A DNA stretch of 64,000 nucleotides. It comes from Pelobacter propionicus DSM 2379 (GTDB lineage: Bacteria > Desulfobacterota > Desulfuromonadia > Geobacterales > Pseudopelobacteraceae). Below, piece by piece: positions 1 to 8,966 of the stretch (the stretch's first letter is position 1; each line of letters begins with the position of its first letter). The stretch lies in assembly GCF_000015045.1 (NCBI RefSeq), contig NC_008609.1, positions 1,116,001 through 1,180,000 of the forward strand. The letters run 5' to 3'. The translations under genes were made by a program, and so were the position numbers. The notes beneath the pieces are model-generated. The model saw nothing but the letters and a program-made list of their open reading frames with translations. It was not told the origin of the DNA and did not search any database.

Positions 1-526
1 CCAGCAGCACCTCGGCCGGATTGATGCAGACCGCCTCGGCCAGGGCCGACCCCGGACCGGCAAGTTCGGTTACCCGGAACTCTCCGGTGGAGAGGTCCAG
101 CCAGGCCACCCCCCACTGCTCCTCAGCTCCCTGATGCAGCGCCAGCAGGTAGTTGTTGTCGTCCGGGGAGAGGTTCTCGGTCTCGATCAGCAGGCCGGGG
201 GTGATCACCCTGACCACCTCGCGACGCACGATCCCCTTGGTCTGCTTGGGGTCTTCCACCTGTTCGCAGATGGCGACCTTGTGGCCGTTCTCGATCAGCT
301 TGGTGATGTAGGGGGTGACGGAGTGGTAGGGGACGCCACAGAACGGGATCTCGTCGCCGCTCCCCTTGTTGCGCGAGGTCAGGGTGATGTCCAGGATGCG
401 CGACGCCAGCAGGGCGTCGTCCAGGAACATCTCGTAGAAATCCCCCATGCGGAAGAAGAGGACTGCATCGGGGTACCCGGACTTGATCTCCAGGTACTGC
501 CGCATCATGGGGGTATGGTCTGCCAT
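1..526 (-). CDS. mutS: DNA mismatch repair protein MutS, N-terminal part (gene runs off the window)
   Basis: MutS binds mismatched DNA and starts methyl-directed repair. Only the first 175 codons are inside the window; the rest lies to the left of base 1. The visible part is the mismatch-recognition domain I, with the conserved run [11 protein letters not shown] near residues 24-34, which holds the Phe and Glu that contact the mismatch, followed by [12 protein letters not shown] and the connector start. The start is the ATG at 526. The gene follows a methyltransferase gene on the same strand after a gap of about 49 bases, so the two may be cotranscribed. The family assignment is firm; nothing can be said about the ATPase domain. 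Confidence 0.95.
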   Translation of the reverse strand, partial: MADHTPMMRQYLEIKSGYPDAVLFFRMGDFYEMFLDDALLASRILDITLTSRNKGSGDEIPFCGVPYHSVTPYITKLIENGHKVAICEQVEDPKQTKGIVRREVVRVITPGLLIETENLSPDDNNYLLALHQGAEEQWGVAWLDLSTGEFRVTELAGPGSALAEAVCINPAEVLL

Positions 527-575
527 TGGTCGTTACAATCCTTCCTGGTGCTGTTTCTGATATGGAGCGGGTTTT

Positions 576-1658
576 TCAGCCGCGGTACTGTAGCAGAAAA
601 AGCGCTTTTGTGTAAACATCCGCGGCCCGACGCTCTTCGGGGGAGAGTGACTCCCGGCTGACCGGGGTGAGGAAGCGACGCAGGAAGGCCCGCTCGCCCC
701 TTCCCAGGGGGGGATTGGGGTGGCCGAGGCGGCCCGGTATCTGAACCGTTCCCAGGCGCAGCGGGGAGACCGCCCCGGCCAGGCAGGGGTTGAGCAGCAG
801 GGAGCAGCCCCTGTCGGTGCAGGGAGAGGCTGTCCTCCGTCCCGCGTAGAGGACGAAATTGCCGGGCGAGTCGCGGTGTGTCTCCAGGCGGTGGAGTCGT
901 TCAACCTCCTGGGCCACGGATTCCAGCGCGCCCTGATGGGCGAAGAGCAGCGGCTTGAGATCGCTCTGCTCCAGGAGTTCCATCAGGTGGTGGATGCGGA
1001 AGGTATGCACGCAGGGGTGCAGCAGGGCGTCGGCCAGACCTGCTTCGAAGCTGGCCTCGACGGATGTCCGGGCGAAGCTGCGCAGGCGCGAACCGGGGCG
1101 GGCGCGTGCGAGCAGGCGTTTCAGCGTGGCGGTGTCGCGCACCCCCAGCAGGCGCAATGCGCGCCGGATGGACTCCTCCTCGCGGCGCGCGTAACGGCTG
1201 TAGACCATCAGTCTCAGGATGCCCCCTTGTGCCAGGCGCGCCGACAGTGCCCTGAATCCCTGTAGCGGATCGTCCAGGTGGTGCAGCACTCCGTAGGCAT
1301 CGATCAGCTGGAAGGGGCCGGGCGCGATGGTCGGGTCCAGCAGGTCGCCGCCCAGGAAGGAGACGTTTCTTCGGCCGTGCAGCAGGCAGTGCAGGCGGGC
1401 GCGGTTCAGGCTCCGCCGGGAGAGGTCCAGGGCGGTGATCTCGGCATGGGGATTGGCGACGGAGAAGGGGTAGGGGGCGAAGCTGCCGCATCCCGCGATC
1501 AGCATGCGCCGTCCGTCGCCCGCAGGGAGCTCTCCGTTGAATCTGGCCCAGAGGGCGTCCAGGTTGAGGGCATAGCTGTCCTCCCGGCGCAGGGATGCAA
1601 GCAGGGGGTACTGGGGGTAGGGGTAGGTCTCGTAATGGCGGTGCACGGCATCTGGCAT
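576..1658 (-). CDS. Class I SAM-dependent methyltransferase
   Basis: This 360-residue protein has a Rossmann methyltransferase core: motif I LIAGCGSFAPYPFSV near residues 53-67, an acidic strand end ALDLS, and a YGVLHHLDDP motif typical of the class I fold. The C-terminal 100 residues are Arg/Cys/Pro-rich and not recognised. It starts with an unusual YETYPYPQYPLL stretch near residue 11, which is seen in a group of uncharacterised bacterial methyltransferases. The substrate is unknown. It lies directly upstream of mutS on the same strand. The fold is clear; the function beyond methyl transfer is open. Confidence 0.8.
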   Translation of the reverse strand: MPDAVHRHYETYPYPQYPLLASLRREDSYALNLDALWARFNGELPAGDGRRMLIAGCGSFAPYPFSVANPHAEITALDLSRRSLNRARLHCLLHGRRNVSFLGGDLLDPTIAPGPFQLIDAYGVLHHLDDPLQGFRALSARLAQGGILRLMVYSRYARREEESIRRALRLLGVRDTATLKRLLARARPGSRLRSFARTSVEASFEAGLADALLHPCVHTFRIHHLMELLEQSDLKPLLFAHQGALESVAQEVERLHRLETHRDSPGNFVLYAGRRTASPCTDRGCSLLLNPCLAGAVSPLRLGTVQIPGRLGHPNPPLGRGERAFLRRFLTPVSRESLSPEERRAADVYTKALFLLQYRG

Positions 1659-1926
1659 GCCTCACTGTAGCAGTAGCTGGGGGCGGCTTTCAACACCTGT
1701 TGCCGTTGGTAGTGATCGGGGAGCGGACTTTCGGCAGGATTTTTTTGGCGGATACCCCATATGCGGTATTGCTGGTTTGATATGGGGTGCCCTGTGCAGG
1801 CGCTCTGTCGGGTGTGGAATAGAATACTCTTGTGATATCGGCTTGTTGTGGATTTTGTCTTTGTTGGCACCCGATATGCTTTACCTGTAACCTCGTAACA
1901 CCCAATTTTCCAAAGGAGATGTACCC

Positions 1927-2175
1927 ATGAAAAAAGTTCTGTCCTCCGTTGTTGCCGCTCTCGTAGCCCTGTCCTTCTCAGCCGTTGTTTTCGCCGCCGA
2001 AGCTCCTGCTGCTCCTGCCGCTGAAGCCGCTGCTCCTGCCGTTGCTAAAAAAGAAGTGAAGGCACCGGCTAAGAAGAAAACCACCAAGAAGAAAGCCGCC
2101 AAGAAACCGGCCGCAAAGAAAGAAGCAGCTCCCGCCGCAACTCCGGCAACCCCGGCAGCTCCGGCTGCGAAGTAA
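1927..2175 (+). CDS. Small exported Lys/Ala/Pro-rich protein
   Basis: This 82-residue protein has a clear Sec signal peptide (MKKVLSSVVAALVALSFS, likely cut after VFA-A near residue 23). The mature part is of very low complexity: an Ala/Pro-rich stretch, a central block of KKTTKKKAAKKPAAKKE, then Ala/Pro/Thr repeats. The composition resembles histone H1-like tails, but the signal peptide means it acts outside the cytoplasm, so a polyanion- or envelope-binding role is possible. A strong ribosome binding site (AAAGGAG) lies 9 bases before the ATG, and a rho-independent terminator follows, so it is a single-gene unit. I do not recognise a characterised homologue. Confidence 0.8.
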   Translation: MKKVLSSVVAALVALSFSAVVFAAEAPAAPAAEAAAPAVAKKEVKAPAKKKTTKKKAAKKPAAKKEAAPAATPATPAAPAAK

Positions 2176-2198
2176 TTCCGTTCGCACCAGCTGTAGAC

Positions 2199-2238
2199 GA
2201 GAGGGCCGCACCCATCCGGGTGCGGCTCTCTTTTTTTT
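2199..2238 (+). terminator. Rho-independent terminator after the Lys/Ala-rich protein gene
   Basis: The arms GCCGCACCC and GGGTGCGGC are extended by a GAG/CTC pair and followed by eight T residues. The hairpin lies about 25 bases after the stop codon. Confidence 0.93.
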
Positions 2239-2265
2239 CACTCTGGGTGGCTTCGACAGGTGCGC

Positions 2266-4329
2266 TCACCCCTGCCCACAGAGCCGGGAGAGCTGCCGCT
2301 CCAGTGAACTTTCGTCCGGAAAGGGGCCATGGCAACTCCCCTGGGCGCAGACCAGCGCCTCTCCCTCGTGGTCGGTTTCCGTGAAGCGGATGACCAGGTT
2401 GGGGAGGGGGAAACTCCTGGTGCTGGCCAAGAGCGAGGCGATCCTGCGTGAGTCCCGTTGTCCCCTGAAGTGGATGATGGTTGGTTCCTGCTCCAGCATG
2501 GCCAGCGCCTGCAGAGCCCCCAGGTGGGAGAGGGGATTTTCCGCGGCGTCATCCAGGGGGGCGCCGAGCAGGAGATGGGCGTGGTCCAGCAAGTCGTCGC
2601 GGTCGCAGGCATAGCCCAGGCGGATGAAGCAGTGCGCCGCGCGGGAGAACGGCGAGGGAAGGACGCCGTCGCTGTCCCGTGGGCTCTGGCCCGCCATCTG
2701 CTCGGCATCCAGGCCGACCGTGACAAAAACGCAGCGTACGGGGTCGCGGAAGAGGCGCAGCATCTCGTCGGCCAAGAGGAGCGCCTGCTCCTGCCAGAAG
2801 CTGTCCAGGGTGGCCTCGAATAGCTCGATCAGACCACAGCAGAGGAATGCGTAATCCTCCAGAAAGGCCGGTGTGGACGACGGGCCGGCCAGGTAGCTGC
2901 GCAGCAGCCGGCCATCCTGTCGCCGCAGGTTTTTCAGGATGAAGCGCGCGGCGCGGGATGCGCTCTCTATGTACTCCTGCTCTCCGCCGAGTGCGCCGCC
3001 CCTGGCCAGGGCCGCGATCATCAGACCGTTCCAGGAGGTGATGATCTTCTCGTCCCGCAAGGGATAGCTGCGCTCTTCCCGGTATTCCAGCAGCCGTTCC
3101 CGGCAGTCGTCCAGTATCTCTCCGGTCCGTTCCGGGTCCTCTCCCGTGCAGAAGGTTTCCAGGTCAACCGGCATGTGCAGGATGTTCTGCCCCTGGAAGT
3201 TCCCCTTCTCGCCCACGTCGAAGAAGCGGCAGAACAACTCCCCGTCCCTGCCCAGGATTTCTTCGATGTCGTCCCGCGTCCAGAGGTAGTAGGCTCCCTC
3301 CTCTCCCCCGGAATCCGCATCCAGGGCCGAGAAGAAGGCGCCCTCGGTCGAGGTCAGCTCACGTCCCACGAATCTGAAGATGTCCTCGGCCATGGTCAGG
3401 AAGGCCGGGTCATTGCCGGCCAGGCAGACGTCCAGGCAGGCCATGGCAAGCAATGCCTGATCGTAGAGCATCTTCTCGAAATGGGGCACCAGCCAGCGCT
3501 CGTCCACGGAATAGCGGTGCACTCCGCCCCCCAGTTGATCCCATATTCCCCCCTGCCGTATCATGCCCAGGGTCTTCTGAGCCATCTCCAACGCCTCCTG
3601 GTTGCCGTTCATTCCCTGGCCGGCCAGCCAGCCCAGGGAGAGCGGCAGTGGGAATTTGGGCGCCGGACCGAAGCCGCCCCAGGTACGGTCGTGGATTGCG
3701 GAAAGCTGCTCAAAGGCCAGGGAGTCCAGTTCCGCCAGCACCGGGCATTCATGGTCGTTGCCCCGGGAGAGACGCTCGATCCCCTCCATGATGGCGCTGC
3801 AGTTCTTTTCCACCTCGCCGGGATGCTGTTGCCAGAGCGTGACGATGCCTGCCAGCAGTTCCATGAACCGTTGCCTGGGGAGATAGGTCATGGCGAAGAA
3901 GGGGCGCCTGTCCGGGGTCATGAAGATGTTCAGCGGCCAGCCGCCGCTGCCGGTCAGTACTTGGGAGGCGGTCATGTAGAAGTCGTCGATGTCGGGGCGC
4001 TCCTCCCGGTCCACCTTGATGCAGACGAAGTGGCGGTTGAGCAGGTCGGCCACCTGGTCGTCCTCGAAGCCGTCATGGGCCATGACGTGGCACCAGTGGC
4101 AGGTGGCGTAGCCGATGGAGAGCAGGATTGGCAGATTACCGCTTCTGGCAGTCGCGAATGCCTCGTCGCCCCACTCGTACCAGGCTACGGGGTTTTCGGC
4201 GTGCTGGAGCAGGTAGGGGCTGCGGGCGAAGATCAGGCGGTTGAAGCGGTCGCCGCCATCGGCGGGGAGCGCGCTCTTGTCCATATTCATCAGCTTAGCC
4301 ACATGGGCGCCGCTGTCGTGGCTGGTCAT
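2266..4329 (-). CDS. DUF255 / thioredoxin-fold protein (YyaL, SPATA20-like)
   Basis: This 687-residue protein matches the YyaL/SPATA20 family. The N-terminal thioredoxin-like domain carries the family signature [16 protein letters not shown] near residues 68-83, with the CxxC pair, and DREERPDID further on. The rest is an (alpha/alpha)6-barrel-like region related to glycan-processing enzymes ([29 protein letters not shown]-like segments). The biochemical role of this family is not settled. The start at 4329 has a Shine-Dalgarno AAAGGA six bases upstream. The gene stands alone, convergent with the small exported protein gene. Confidence 0.9.
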   Translation of the reverse strand: MTSHDSGAHVAKLMNMDKSALPADGGDRFNRLIFARSPYLLQHAENPVAWYEWGDEAFATARSGNLPILLSIGYATCHWCHVMAHDGFEDDQVADLLNRHFVCIKVDREERPDIDDFYMTASQVLTGSGGWPLNIFMTPDRRPFFAMTYLPRQRFMELLAGIVTLWQQHPGEVEKNCSAIMEGIERLSRGNDHECPVLAELDSLAFEQLSAIHDRTWGGFGPAPKFPLPLSLGWLAGQGMNGNQEALEMAQKTLGMIRQGGIWDQLGGGVHRYSVDERWLVPHFEKMLYDQALLAMACLDVCLAGNDPAFLTMAEDIFRFVGRELTSTEGAFFSALDADSGGEEGAYYLWTRDDIEEILGRDGELFCRFFDVGEKGNFQGQNILHMPVDLETFCTGEDPERTGEILDDCRERLLEYREERSYPLRDEKIITSWNGLMIAALARGGALGGEQEYIESASRAARFILKNLRRQDGRLLRSYLAGPSSTPAFLEDYAFLCCGLIELFEATLDSFWQEQALLLADEMLRLFRDPVRCVFVTVGLDAEQMAGQSPRDSDGVLPSPFSRAAHCFIRLGYACDRDDLLDHAHLLLGAPLDDAAENPLSHLGALQALAMLEQEPTIIHFRGQRDSRRIASLLASTRSFPLPNLVIRFTETDHEGEALVCAQGSCHGPFPDESSLERQLSRLCGQG

Positions 4330-4582
4330 GGGGTTTCCTTTCCGTCTCCGCGGAAATGCCGTAATGGCAGATCTCGCGGGATTCGTGCGTCTGTGGTATG
4401 GGTCTTGTGGCGCTTACAGGGCTGGCGCTGCCGCCGATTCTTGCAGAAACGGGTCTGCCTGTCAGTAAAAAACAGCCCTTGCAGCGGTTCTGATCCGGTG
4501 AACGTGCGTGACGCGTTTGACAAAACAATCCCCGGCAGGTATATATCGCGACACATAAATCCAGTTTCACCGGGAGGTTTAC

Positions 4583-5182
4583 ATGAAGAGACTCGTTTCC
4601 GTGGTACTGCTTGTCATGGGCTGGACGGTGCTGGCATGGGCCGGGGAGGGCGTGCTGCCCAAACCGGATGTCCTGGGAGAAGAGACGGTCTTGCTGACGG
4701 AAAAGCTGTCGGCACGCTACGATGGTATCATCGTCAGGGATTTTTCGGTCGAAGGGGCCGAAGTCGTCAACATGGACAAGGATGAACAGGCACGGCTCAA
4801 AGAGGTCAAGCCGGAGATCGTCAGGATCCTTACCGAGAGTATCGTGAAAACCCTGAAGAGCGAGACCCGCTTTGCCAGGGTTTCCGCCAAGGGGGGCACT
4901 TCCGCGAAAACCGTTATCCTGGAGGGGAAATTCACTCGCTTCAATGCCGGCCATGGCGCAGCCAAGGTCTTTCTCGGCTGGTTTGCGCCAGAAGGGGCCA
5001 AGACCAACATCTCTGTTTCCGGCAGGTTGATCGATGCCAGGAGCGGCAAGGAGCTGGCCACCTTCAGCGATACCCGCTCGGGGCATGAGGGAACGGCCAT
5101 CGGGTTCGTGGGAGAGGTTTTCAAGATCCAGGCCAAGGACCAGGGCGAGGAAATCGCCAAATTCATCGGCAAGCTGTACTGA
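4583..5182 (+). CDS. Exported DUF4410-like protein
   Basis: This 199-residue protein has a signal peptide (MKRLVSVVLLVMGWTVLAWA, cut near residue 20). The mature domain has the pattern of DUF4410/GNA1162-type periplasmic proteins: an initial strand DGIIVRDFSV, a helix with KPEIVRILTESIV, a strand VILEGKFTRFNAG, a glycine-rich turn, and a final ISVSGRLIDARSGKELATF strand pair. There is no lipobox Cys. It is probably a soluble periplasmic protein of unknown function. GGGAGG lies 6-7 bases before the ATG and a terminator follows, so it is monocistronic. Confidence 0.75.
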   Translation: MKRLVSVVLLVMGWTVLAWAGEGVLPKPDVLGEETVLLTEKLSARYDGIIVRDFSVEGAEVVNMDKDEQARLKEVKPEIVRILTESIVKTLKSETRFARVSAKGGTSAKTVILEGKFTRFNAGHGAAKVFLGWFAPEGAKTNISVSGRLIDARSGKELATFSDTRSGHEGTAIGFVGEVFKIQAKDQGEEIAKFIGKLY

Positions 5183-5225
5183 TCCAACTCACCGTTTCCC
5201 TGCCCGTCCGTTTTTCAAACCTGTC

Positions 5226-5262
5226 AAAACCCCGCGATAGTGACACGGCGCGGGGTTTTTTT
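5226..5262 (+). terminator. Rho-independent terminator
   Basis: The stem AACCCCGCG / CGCGGGGTT is followed by a run of seven or more T. It closes the exported DUF4410-like gene just before the next unit at 5280. Confidence 0.92.
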
Positions 5263-5279
5263 ACGAGGAGCACGAACCT

Positions 5280-5723
5280 GTGAAGGAAATACGTGGCGAC
5301 ATCTGGGAGTATCGCGACAGCGCCATCGTTGCCATCACCACCAACGGCCAGGTGAGCAGGAGCGGCAAGGCGGTGATGGGACGCGGCGTGGCGGCCCAGG
5401 CTGCCTCGCTGTTCCCTGACATGGCCCAGCTGCTGGGCCGACGGCTTGTGGAGGGGGGCAACCATGTGCAGTACCTGGGCGAGAACATCGTCAGTTTCCC
5501 GGTGGAGCATTCCCCCTACCAGGTTCCCGACCTGCGCCTGATCGAGCGGTCGGCACGGGAACTGGTCGCCCTGGCCGATGAGCAGGGGTGGCGCTCCGTT
5601 GTCGTGCCACGTCCCGGCTGCGGGGGAGGGGGGCTCTCCTGGAATGAGGTGCGGCCGATACTGGATCGCTGCTTTGACGACCGCTTTACGGTCATTTCGG
5701 TCGATAGTACCGATGCCATCTGA
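5280..5723 (+). CDS. Macro-domain-like protein (possible ADP-ribose phosphatase)
   Basis: This 147-residue protein has the layout of a small macro domain: GDIWEYRDSAIVAITTNG (residues 5-22) takes the place of the usual GDI-NAAN segment, VMGRGVAAQAA follows, and VVPRPGCGGGGLSW (near residues 108-121) forms the ribose/phosphate loop. Relatives act on ADP-ribose 1''-phosphate or remove ADP-ribose. The start is a GTG preceded by GAGGAG. It is followed 15 bases later by an HD-domain nucleotidase gene, suggesting one operon for nucleotide housekeeping. The fold is likely; the substrate is inferred. Confidence 0.72.
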   Translation: MKEIRGDIWEYRDSAIVAITTNGQVSRSGKAVMGRGVAAQAASLFPDMAQLLGRRLVEGGNHVQYLGENIVSFPVEHSPYQVPDLRLIERSARELVALADEQGWRSVVVPRPGCGGGGLSWNEVRPILDRCFDDRFTVISVDSTDAI

Positions 5724-5738
5724 GAAAAGGGGATCTGC

Positions 5739-6347
5739 GTGAAAGAAAAGAACGCTCCGTCACAACAGTACGACTTTTTCGCCTTCCTCTCGCGCATGCG
5801 CTACATCAGCCGCTGGGGGCTGATGCGCAACACCGTGCCGGAAAACATCCAGGAGCACAGCCTGGACGTGGCGGTGATCGCCCACGCCCTTGTCATGATC
5901 CGCAACACCTACTTCGGCGGCACGCTCAACCCTGACCGGGTGGCGCTGTTCGGCATCTTCCACGATGCCAGCGAGATCTTCACCGGAGACATGCCCACCC
6001 CGGTCAAGCATTTCAACCCCAACTTCAAGCGCTCCTTCCATCAGCTGGAGGACCGCGCCCGGCGCAAGCTGCTGGCCATGCTGCCGCCGGAGCTGGCCGC
6101 GGAGTACGAGCCGCTCTTCTTCTTCGAGGCCGATGGGGAGTATGTCCAGCTGGTCAAGGCGGCCGACAAGATCGCCGCCCTGGTGAAGTGCGTCGAGGAG
6201 GAGAAGTCCGGAAACATGGAGTTCCGTCGCGCCGGGGCCGAACACCAGGCCCTGCTGGCCGCCAGCCCCCTGCCCGAGGTGCGCTATTTCATGGAGAAGT
6301 TCCTGCCCGGATTCCGGCTCTCCCTGGACGAGCTGCACCTGGGGTAA
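5739..6347 (+). CDS. YfbR-like HD-domain 5'-deoxynucleotidase
   Basis: This 202-residue protein resembles E. coli YfbR, which dephosphorylates deoxyribonucleoside 5'-monophosphates. It shows NIQEHSLDVAVIAHAL near residues 37-52 (first metal His), LFGIFHDASEIFTGDMPTPVK with the HD pair near residues 74-75, and an Asp in VKAADKIAALVKC near residue 140. The length is that of the family (199 in E. coli). The start is a GTG preceded by AGGGGAT, 15 bases after the macro-like gene. Confidence 0.87.
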   Translation: MKEKNAPSQQYDFFAFLSRMRYISRWGLMRNTVPENIQEHSLDVAVIAHALVMIRNTYFGGTLNPDRVALFGIFHDASEIFTGDMPTPVKHFNPNFKRSFHQLEDRARRKLLAMLPPELAAEYEPLFFFEADGEYVQLVKAADKIAALVKCVEEEKSGNMEFRRAGAEHQALLAASPLPEVRYFMEKFLPGFRLSLDELHLG

Positions 6348-6461
6348 CAGAGCGACTCCTCTGTGACGCCTCCCTGGCCGTGGCGTTTCGCTTTGCCCCG
6401 CCAGGCCAGAATCGCCGTATCCACGCAACGTCAGGTTTTTGTTACGCTCTTTTGCGAACAT

Positions 6462-6501
6462 CGAAGCCCCATTCATGAGCCTGGTCATGGATGGGGCTTC
6501 G
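6462..6501. terminator. Hairpin between convergent genes
   Basis: The arms CGAAGCCCCAT and ATGGGGCTTCG pair perfectly over 11 bases. The T-tail is weak on both strands. It lies between the ends of the HD-nucleotidase gene and the PP-loop gene and could serve both. Confidence 0.6.
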
Positions 6502-6528
6502 TGGTGCAGGCGGAACGTTGGCGAGGGA

Positions 6529-7536
6529 CTAGTCGATGCGGTAGTGCCCCAGCTCTTCCTCGCTCATGGTGTGGGCAACTTCCCGGAGGGACTCGCGGCC
6601 ATCCACCGTGACCCGCACCCGGCAGGTGCTGCCCGCCTCGGCCCGCGTGTAGCGCAGGAGCAGGCGGCTGGCCAGATCCAGGTGCCGTTCCTCCGGATTC
6701 CCTGTCAACACTCCCAGGGGGGTGTTGCCGTCCATCCAGCGCAGGCAGGTCTCGCCCGGCAGAAGGGCCTCTTCCAGTCGTTTGTTGTCCCTCTCGTCGC
6801 GGCCGATGATCAGCTTGCAGCGCTCACCCAGGCGGAAGTGTCGGCCGATCCTGAGCAGCCGGAAGTCGCGCGGGTCGAGTTGGTCGCAATGCTCAAACAG
6901 GTCACGCACCTTGGGGGCGAAGGAGACCTCGGTGAGCAGGCAGCCGCCGCCCGGATTGGGGTACTCCGTCACCCCCAGTTCGTCTGCCAGCCGCATCTGC
7001 TCCTTGCGGGAACGCCCCTTGATGGCCGCCAGCCTCTCCCGATCCACCCATCCTTCCCGTTCCGGGATGGTCGGCTCGAAATGCAGGGCCGACAGCGGCC
7101 GCAGCAGCAACCCCTCCAGTCCGCTCTCCCGCTCCACCACGCTCATGGTATCGCGGCGCTGGCTCATGGGGCGCTGTCCCAGTACCTCGCCGGTGATGAT
7201 GAAGTCGGCGCCGCACTTCACCATCTGCTCCCTGGCCTTGACCAGCATGTGGATGCGGCAGTCGATGCAGGGGTTGACCGCCTTGCCGTAGCCGTGCAGC
7301 GGGTTGCGGATCAGCTCCAGGAATTCGGGGCCGAAGTTGATGACCCAGATGGGGATGCCCAGGTGTCGGGCCACCCGCGCCGCTGCCAGGTCGCGCTCCG
7401 TGCCGTCGCTGGAACAGCTGAAGAAGGGGAGCACAAAGCTGACCGCCTCCACCTCGATGCCCTGCTCCTGCATCAGTCTGACCGCCAGGATGGAGTCCAG
7501 TCCGCCGGAGAAGAGGGCCAGTGCCTTACGTTTCAT
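6529..7536 (-). CDS. PP-loop ATPase, ThiI/MnmA-like, probable tRNA sulfur-insertion protein
   Basis: This 335-residue protein starts MKRKALALFSGGLDSILAV, with the PP-loop SGGLDS at residues 10-15, as in ThiI, MnmA and related AMP-forming enzymes. Cys residues in NPCIDCRIHML and GGGCLLTEVSF could carry the sulfur. The C-terminal part, with KLIIGRDERDNKRLEE, resembles the NFACT-R/DUF814 RNA-binding domain. Geobacter relatives are often named tRNA methylaminomethyl-thiouridylate transferases, but this is not a classic MnmA. The ATG at 7536 was chosen over an upstream in-frame start because it begins exactly at the PP-loop domain. Confidence 0.78.
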   Translation of the reverse strand: MKRKALALFSGGLDSILAVRLMQEQGIEVEAVSFVLPFFSCSSDGTERDLAAARVARHLGIPIWVINFGPEFLELIRNPLHGYGKAVNPCIDCRIHMLVKAREQMVKCGADFIITGEVLGQRPMSQRRDTMSVVERESGLEGLLLRPLSALHFEPTIPEREGWVDRERLAAIKGRSRKEQMRLADELGVTEYPNPGGGCLLTEVSFAPKVRDLFEHCDQLDPRDFRLLRIGRHFRLGERCKLIIGRDERDNKRLEEALLPGETCLRWMDGNTPLGVLTGNPEERHLDLASRLLLRYTRAEAGSTCRVRVTVDGRESLREVAHTMSEEELGHYRID

Positions 7537-7860
7537 GGGGTACTCCTGGGTGTTCGTGGCGCGGTCTGTCGGGGAGGTCAGACTCCGTGCCGCGGAACGG
7601 AAAAATGTGCGCAAAGCTAGCACAGGGGAACGTGCTTGTAAAGGGCGGCGCCTGTGGTGGTGGGGCCTGGCCCAAGCCGCCGCGCAAGGGGGACTATCGG
7701 ATTGCTTGACAGTGTTCGGGGGGGAACAATGTTGCGCGGGGATGTGCTGCCGCCCTGACTTTCAACTGATGTGTGGATAGCCGGTGGGAGAGGGGGAACC
7801 GTCGCTTGCGGGGAGTGAGTGCGTTGCGATGGGTTGCAACAGTACTCTGTTCATGTGGGC

Positions 7861-7904
7861 AAAAGAAAAGGCAGGACCAGATTGATCCCGCCTTTTCTTT
7901 TTTT
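7861..7904. terminator. Bidirectional terminator
   Basis: The hairpin AAAAGGC...GCCTTTT has A-rich sequence before it and a T-rich run after it. It can therefore end transcripts from the PEP-CTERM gene on the minus strand as well as any from the left. Confidence 0.85.
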
Positions 7905-7920
7905 GATCGAATTTTTCAGG

Positions 7921-8538
7921 TTACCTGTTGAACTTCCTGCGCAGGCCGACGACACCCAGCAGGCCGGCGCCGAGCAGAAACATGGTGGAAGGTTCGGGAA
8001 CGGGGGTGGAGTCGGAAACAAGTGTAAGTGTTGCGGTCAGGTCATAATTACAATTGTCTTCGATACCATTGAGATCATTAAAGGCGACAGTATACTTGCC
8101 ACCATTTCCAAAGGTGATTTCAATCGGGGTGTTGTCAAAATCAACGGAAGCAGTACTGGTGTCGTTGTACCAAATTGGCCAAATTATCCAATAGCCCGAT
8201 TTAACGGCATCAGGTTCACCTGTCCCGGACGCTGTAGCGTTTGGTGTTGGAGGGGTGATAAACAGATTTGAGACAAAAGAATCATTATTATCATTGCCAT
8301 CCAGATTGTCGATGGGAAAGTCGTTAGTCGAGAACTTGCCATAGGAAAAAGTGTTAGACTGTCCAACGTTGAGGTTGAAATCGGAAATAGTTTTGCTTGC
8401 AACTGACCACTTGAAATTTTCGTCGTTTCCGCTGAGATCCGAAAAACTGGATGAAGCAGTAAAAGTGACGGCGTGAGCCGCTCCTGCAAGGGCCAGTACC
8501 GCAACCAACGTCATGAGAGTTTGCACTGTTTTTTTCAT
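7921..8538 (-). CDS. PEP-CTERM sorting-domain protein
   Basis: This 205-residue secreted protein has a signal peptide (MKKTVQTLMTLVAVLALAGAAHA, about 23 residues), a beta-rich Asn/Asp/Ser/Thr-rich middle and a C-terminal sorting signal: VPEPSTMFLLGAGLLGVVGL followed by RRKFNR. That tail is the substrate of an exosortase (EpsH), which is not in this window. Such proteins go to the surface or the exopolysaccharide matrix. The ATG at 8538 follows GGAGGAG and begins the signal peptide. The middle is not similar to anything I recognise. Base composition is lower in GC than its neighbours. Confidence 0.9.
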   Translation of the reverse strand: MKKTVQTLMTLVAVLALAGAAHAVTFTASSSFSDLSGNDENFKWSVASKTISDFNLNVGQSNTFSYGKFSTNDFPIDNLDGNDNNDSFVSNLFITPPTPNATASGTGEPDAVKSGYWIIWPIWYNDTSTASVDFDNTPIEITFGNGGKYTVAFNDLNGIEDNCNYDLTATLTLVSDSTPVPEPSTMFLLGAGLLGVVGLRRKFNR

Positions 8539-8966
8539 CTTGACTCCTCCTTTTGTTTTGAATAGAAAGTGCTTGTTTCCTGCATGAAATGCGCCAGATT
8601 GTAAGTATTTGAAATTCAAGCTATTTTTTGTGGTGCTGCCTGTTTTGGATCATGTCTGTAAAAAATACCGACTTGACGCGTTCTCTTGTGAAGCGTTCAT
8701 GCAAAGCAGGCAGCTATGATCTATTTGAGTACAATAGGCGATTGAGCATTGTGCTATCGATGCTTTTCTGGTGATGATAGTGATGGTAATGCATTGAAAT
8801 GAGGTGAATTTTCATTGAGATGTTGTTTGATAGCCTTGGCTTGTCTTGGGAACAAACGCATTTATGGGGCGATGGACATCAGCTGTTCAATGTAGTTTGA
8901 GTGATAAAAAAATCGACAATATGCGGATGCACGAGTGGGGAATCCGTTGTGTTCCGCAGCGGAAGG
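8539..8966. other. Gene-free AT-richer stretch
   Basis: About 430 bases between the PEP-CTERM start and the end of fetB. It is visibly lower in GC than the flanks. It presumably holds the promoter of the PEP-CTERM gene on the minus strand, but I could not pick out a convincing -35/-10 or -24/-12 pair. I see no ORF with a ribosome binding site and no clear riboswitch. Confidence 0.5.

Noticed and set aside
3175-4785. Open frame of 536 codons on the plus strand opposite the DUF255 gene
   Set aside because: It is the antisense shadow of a GC-rich gene with clear family motifs, and the sequence is of low plausibility.
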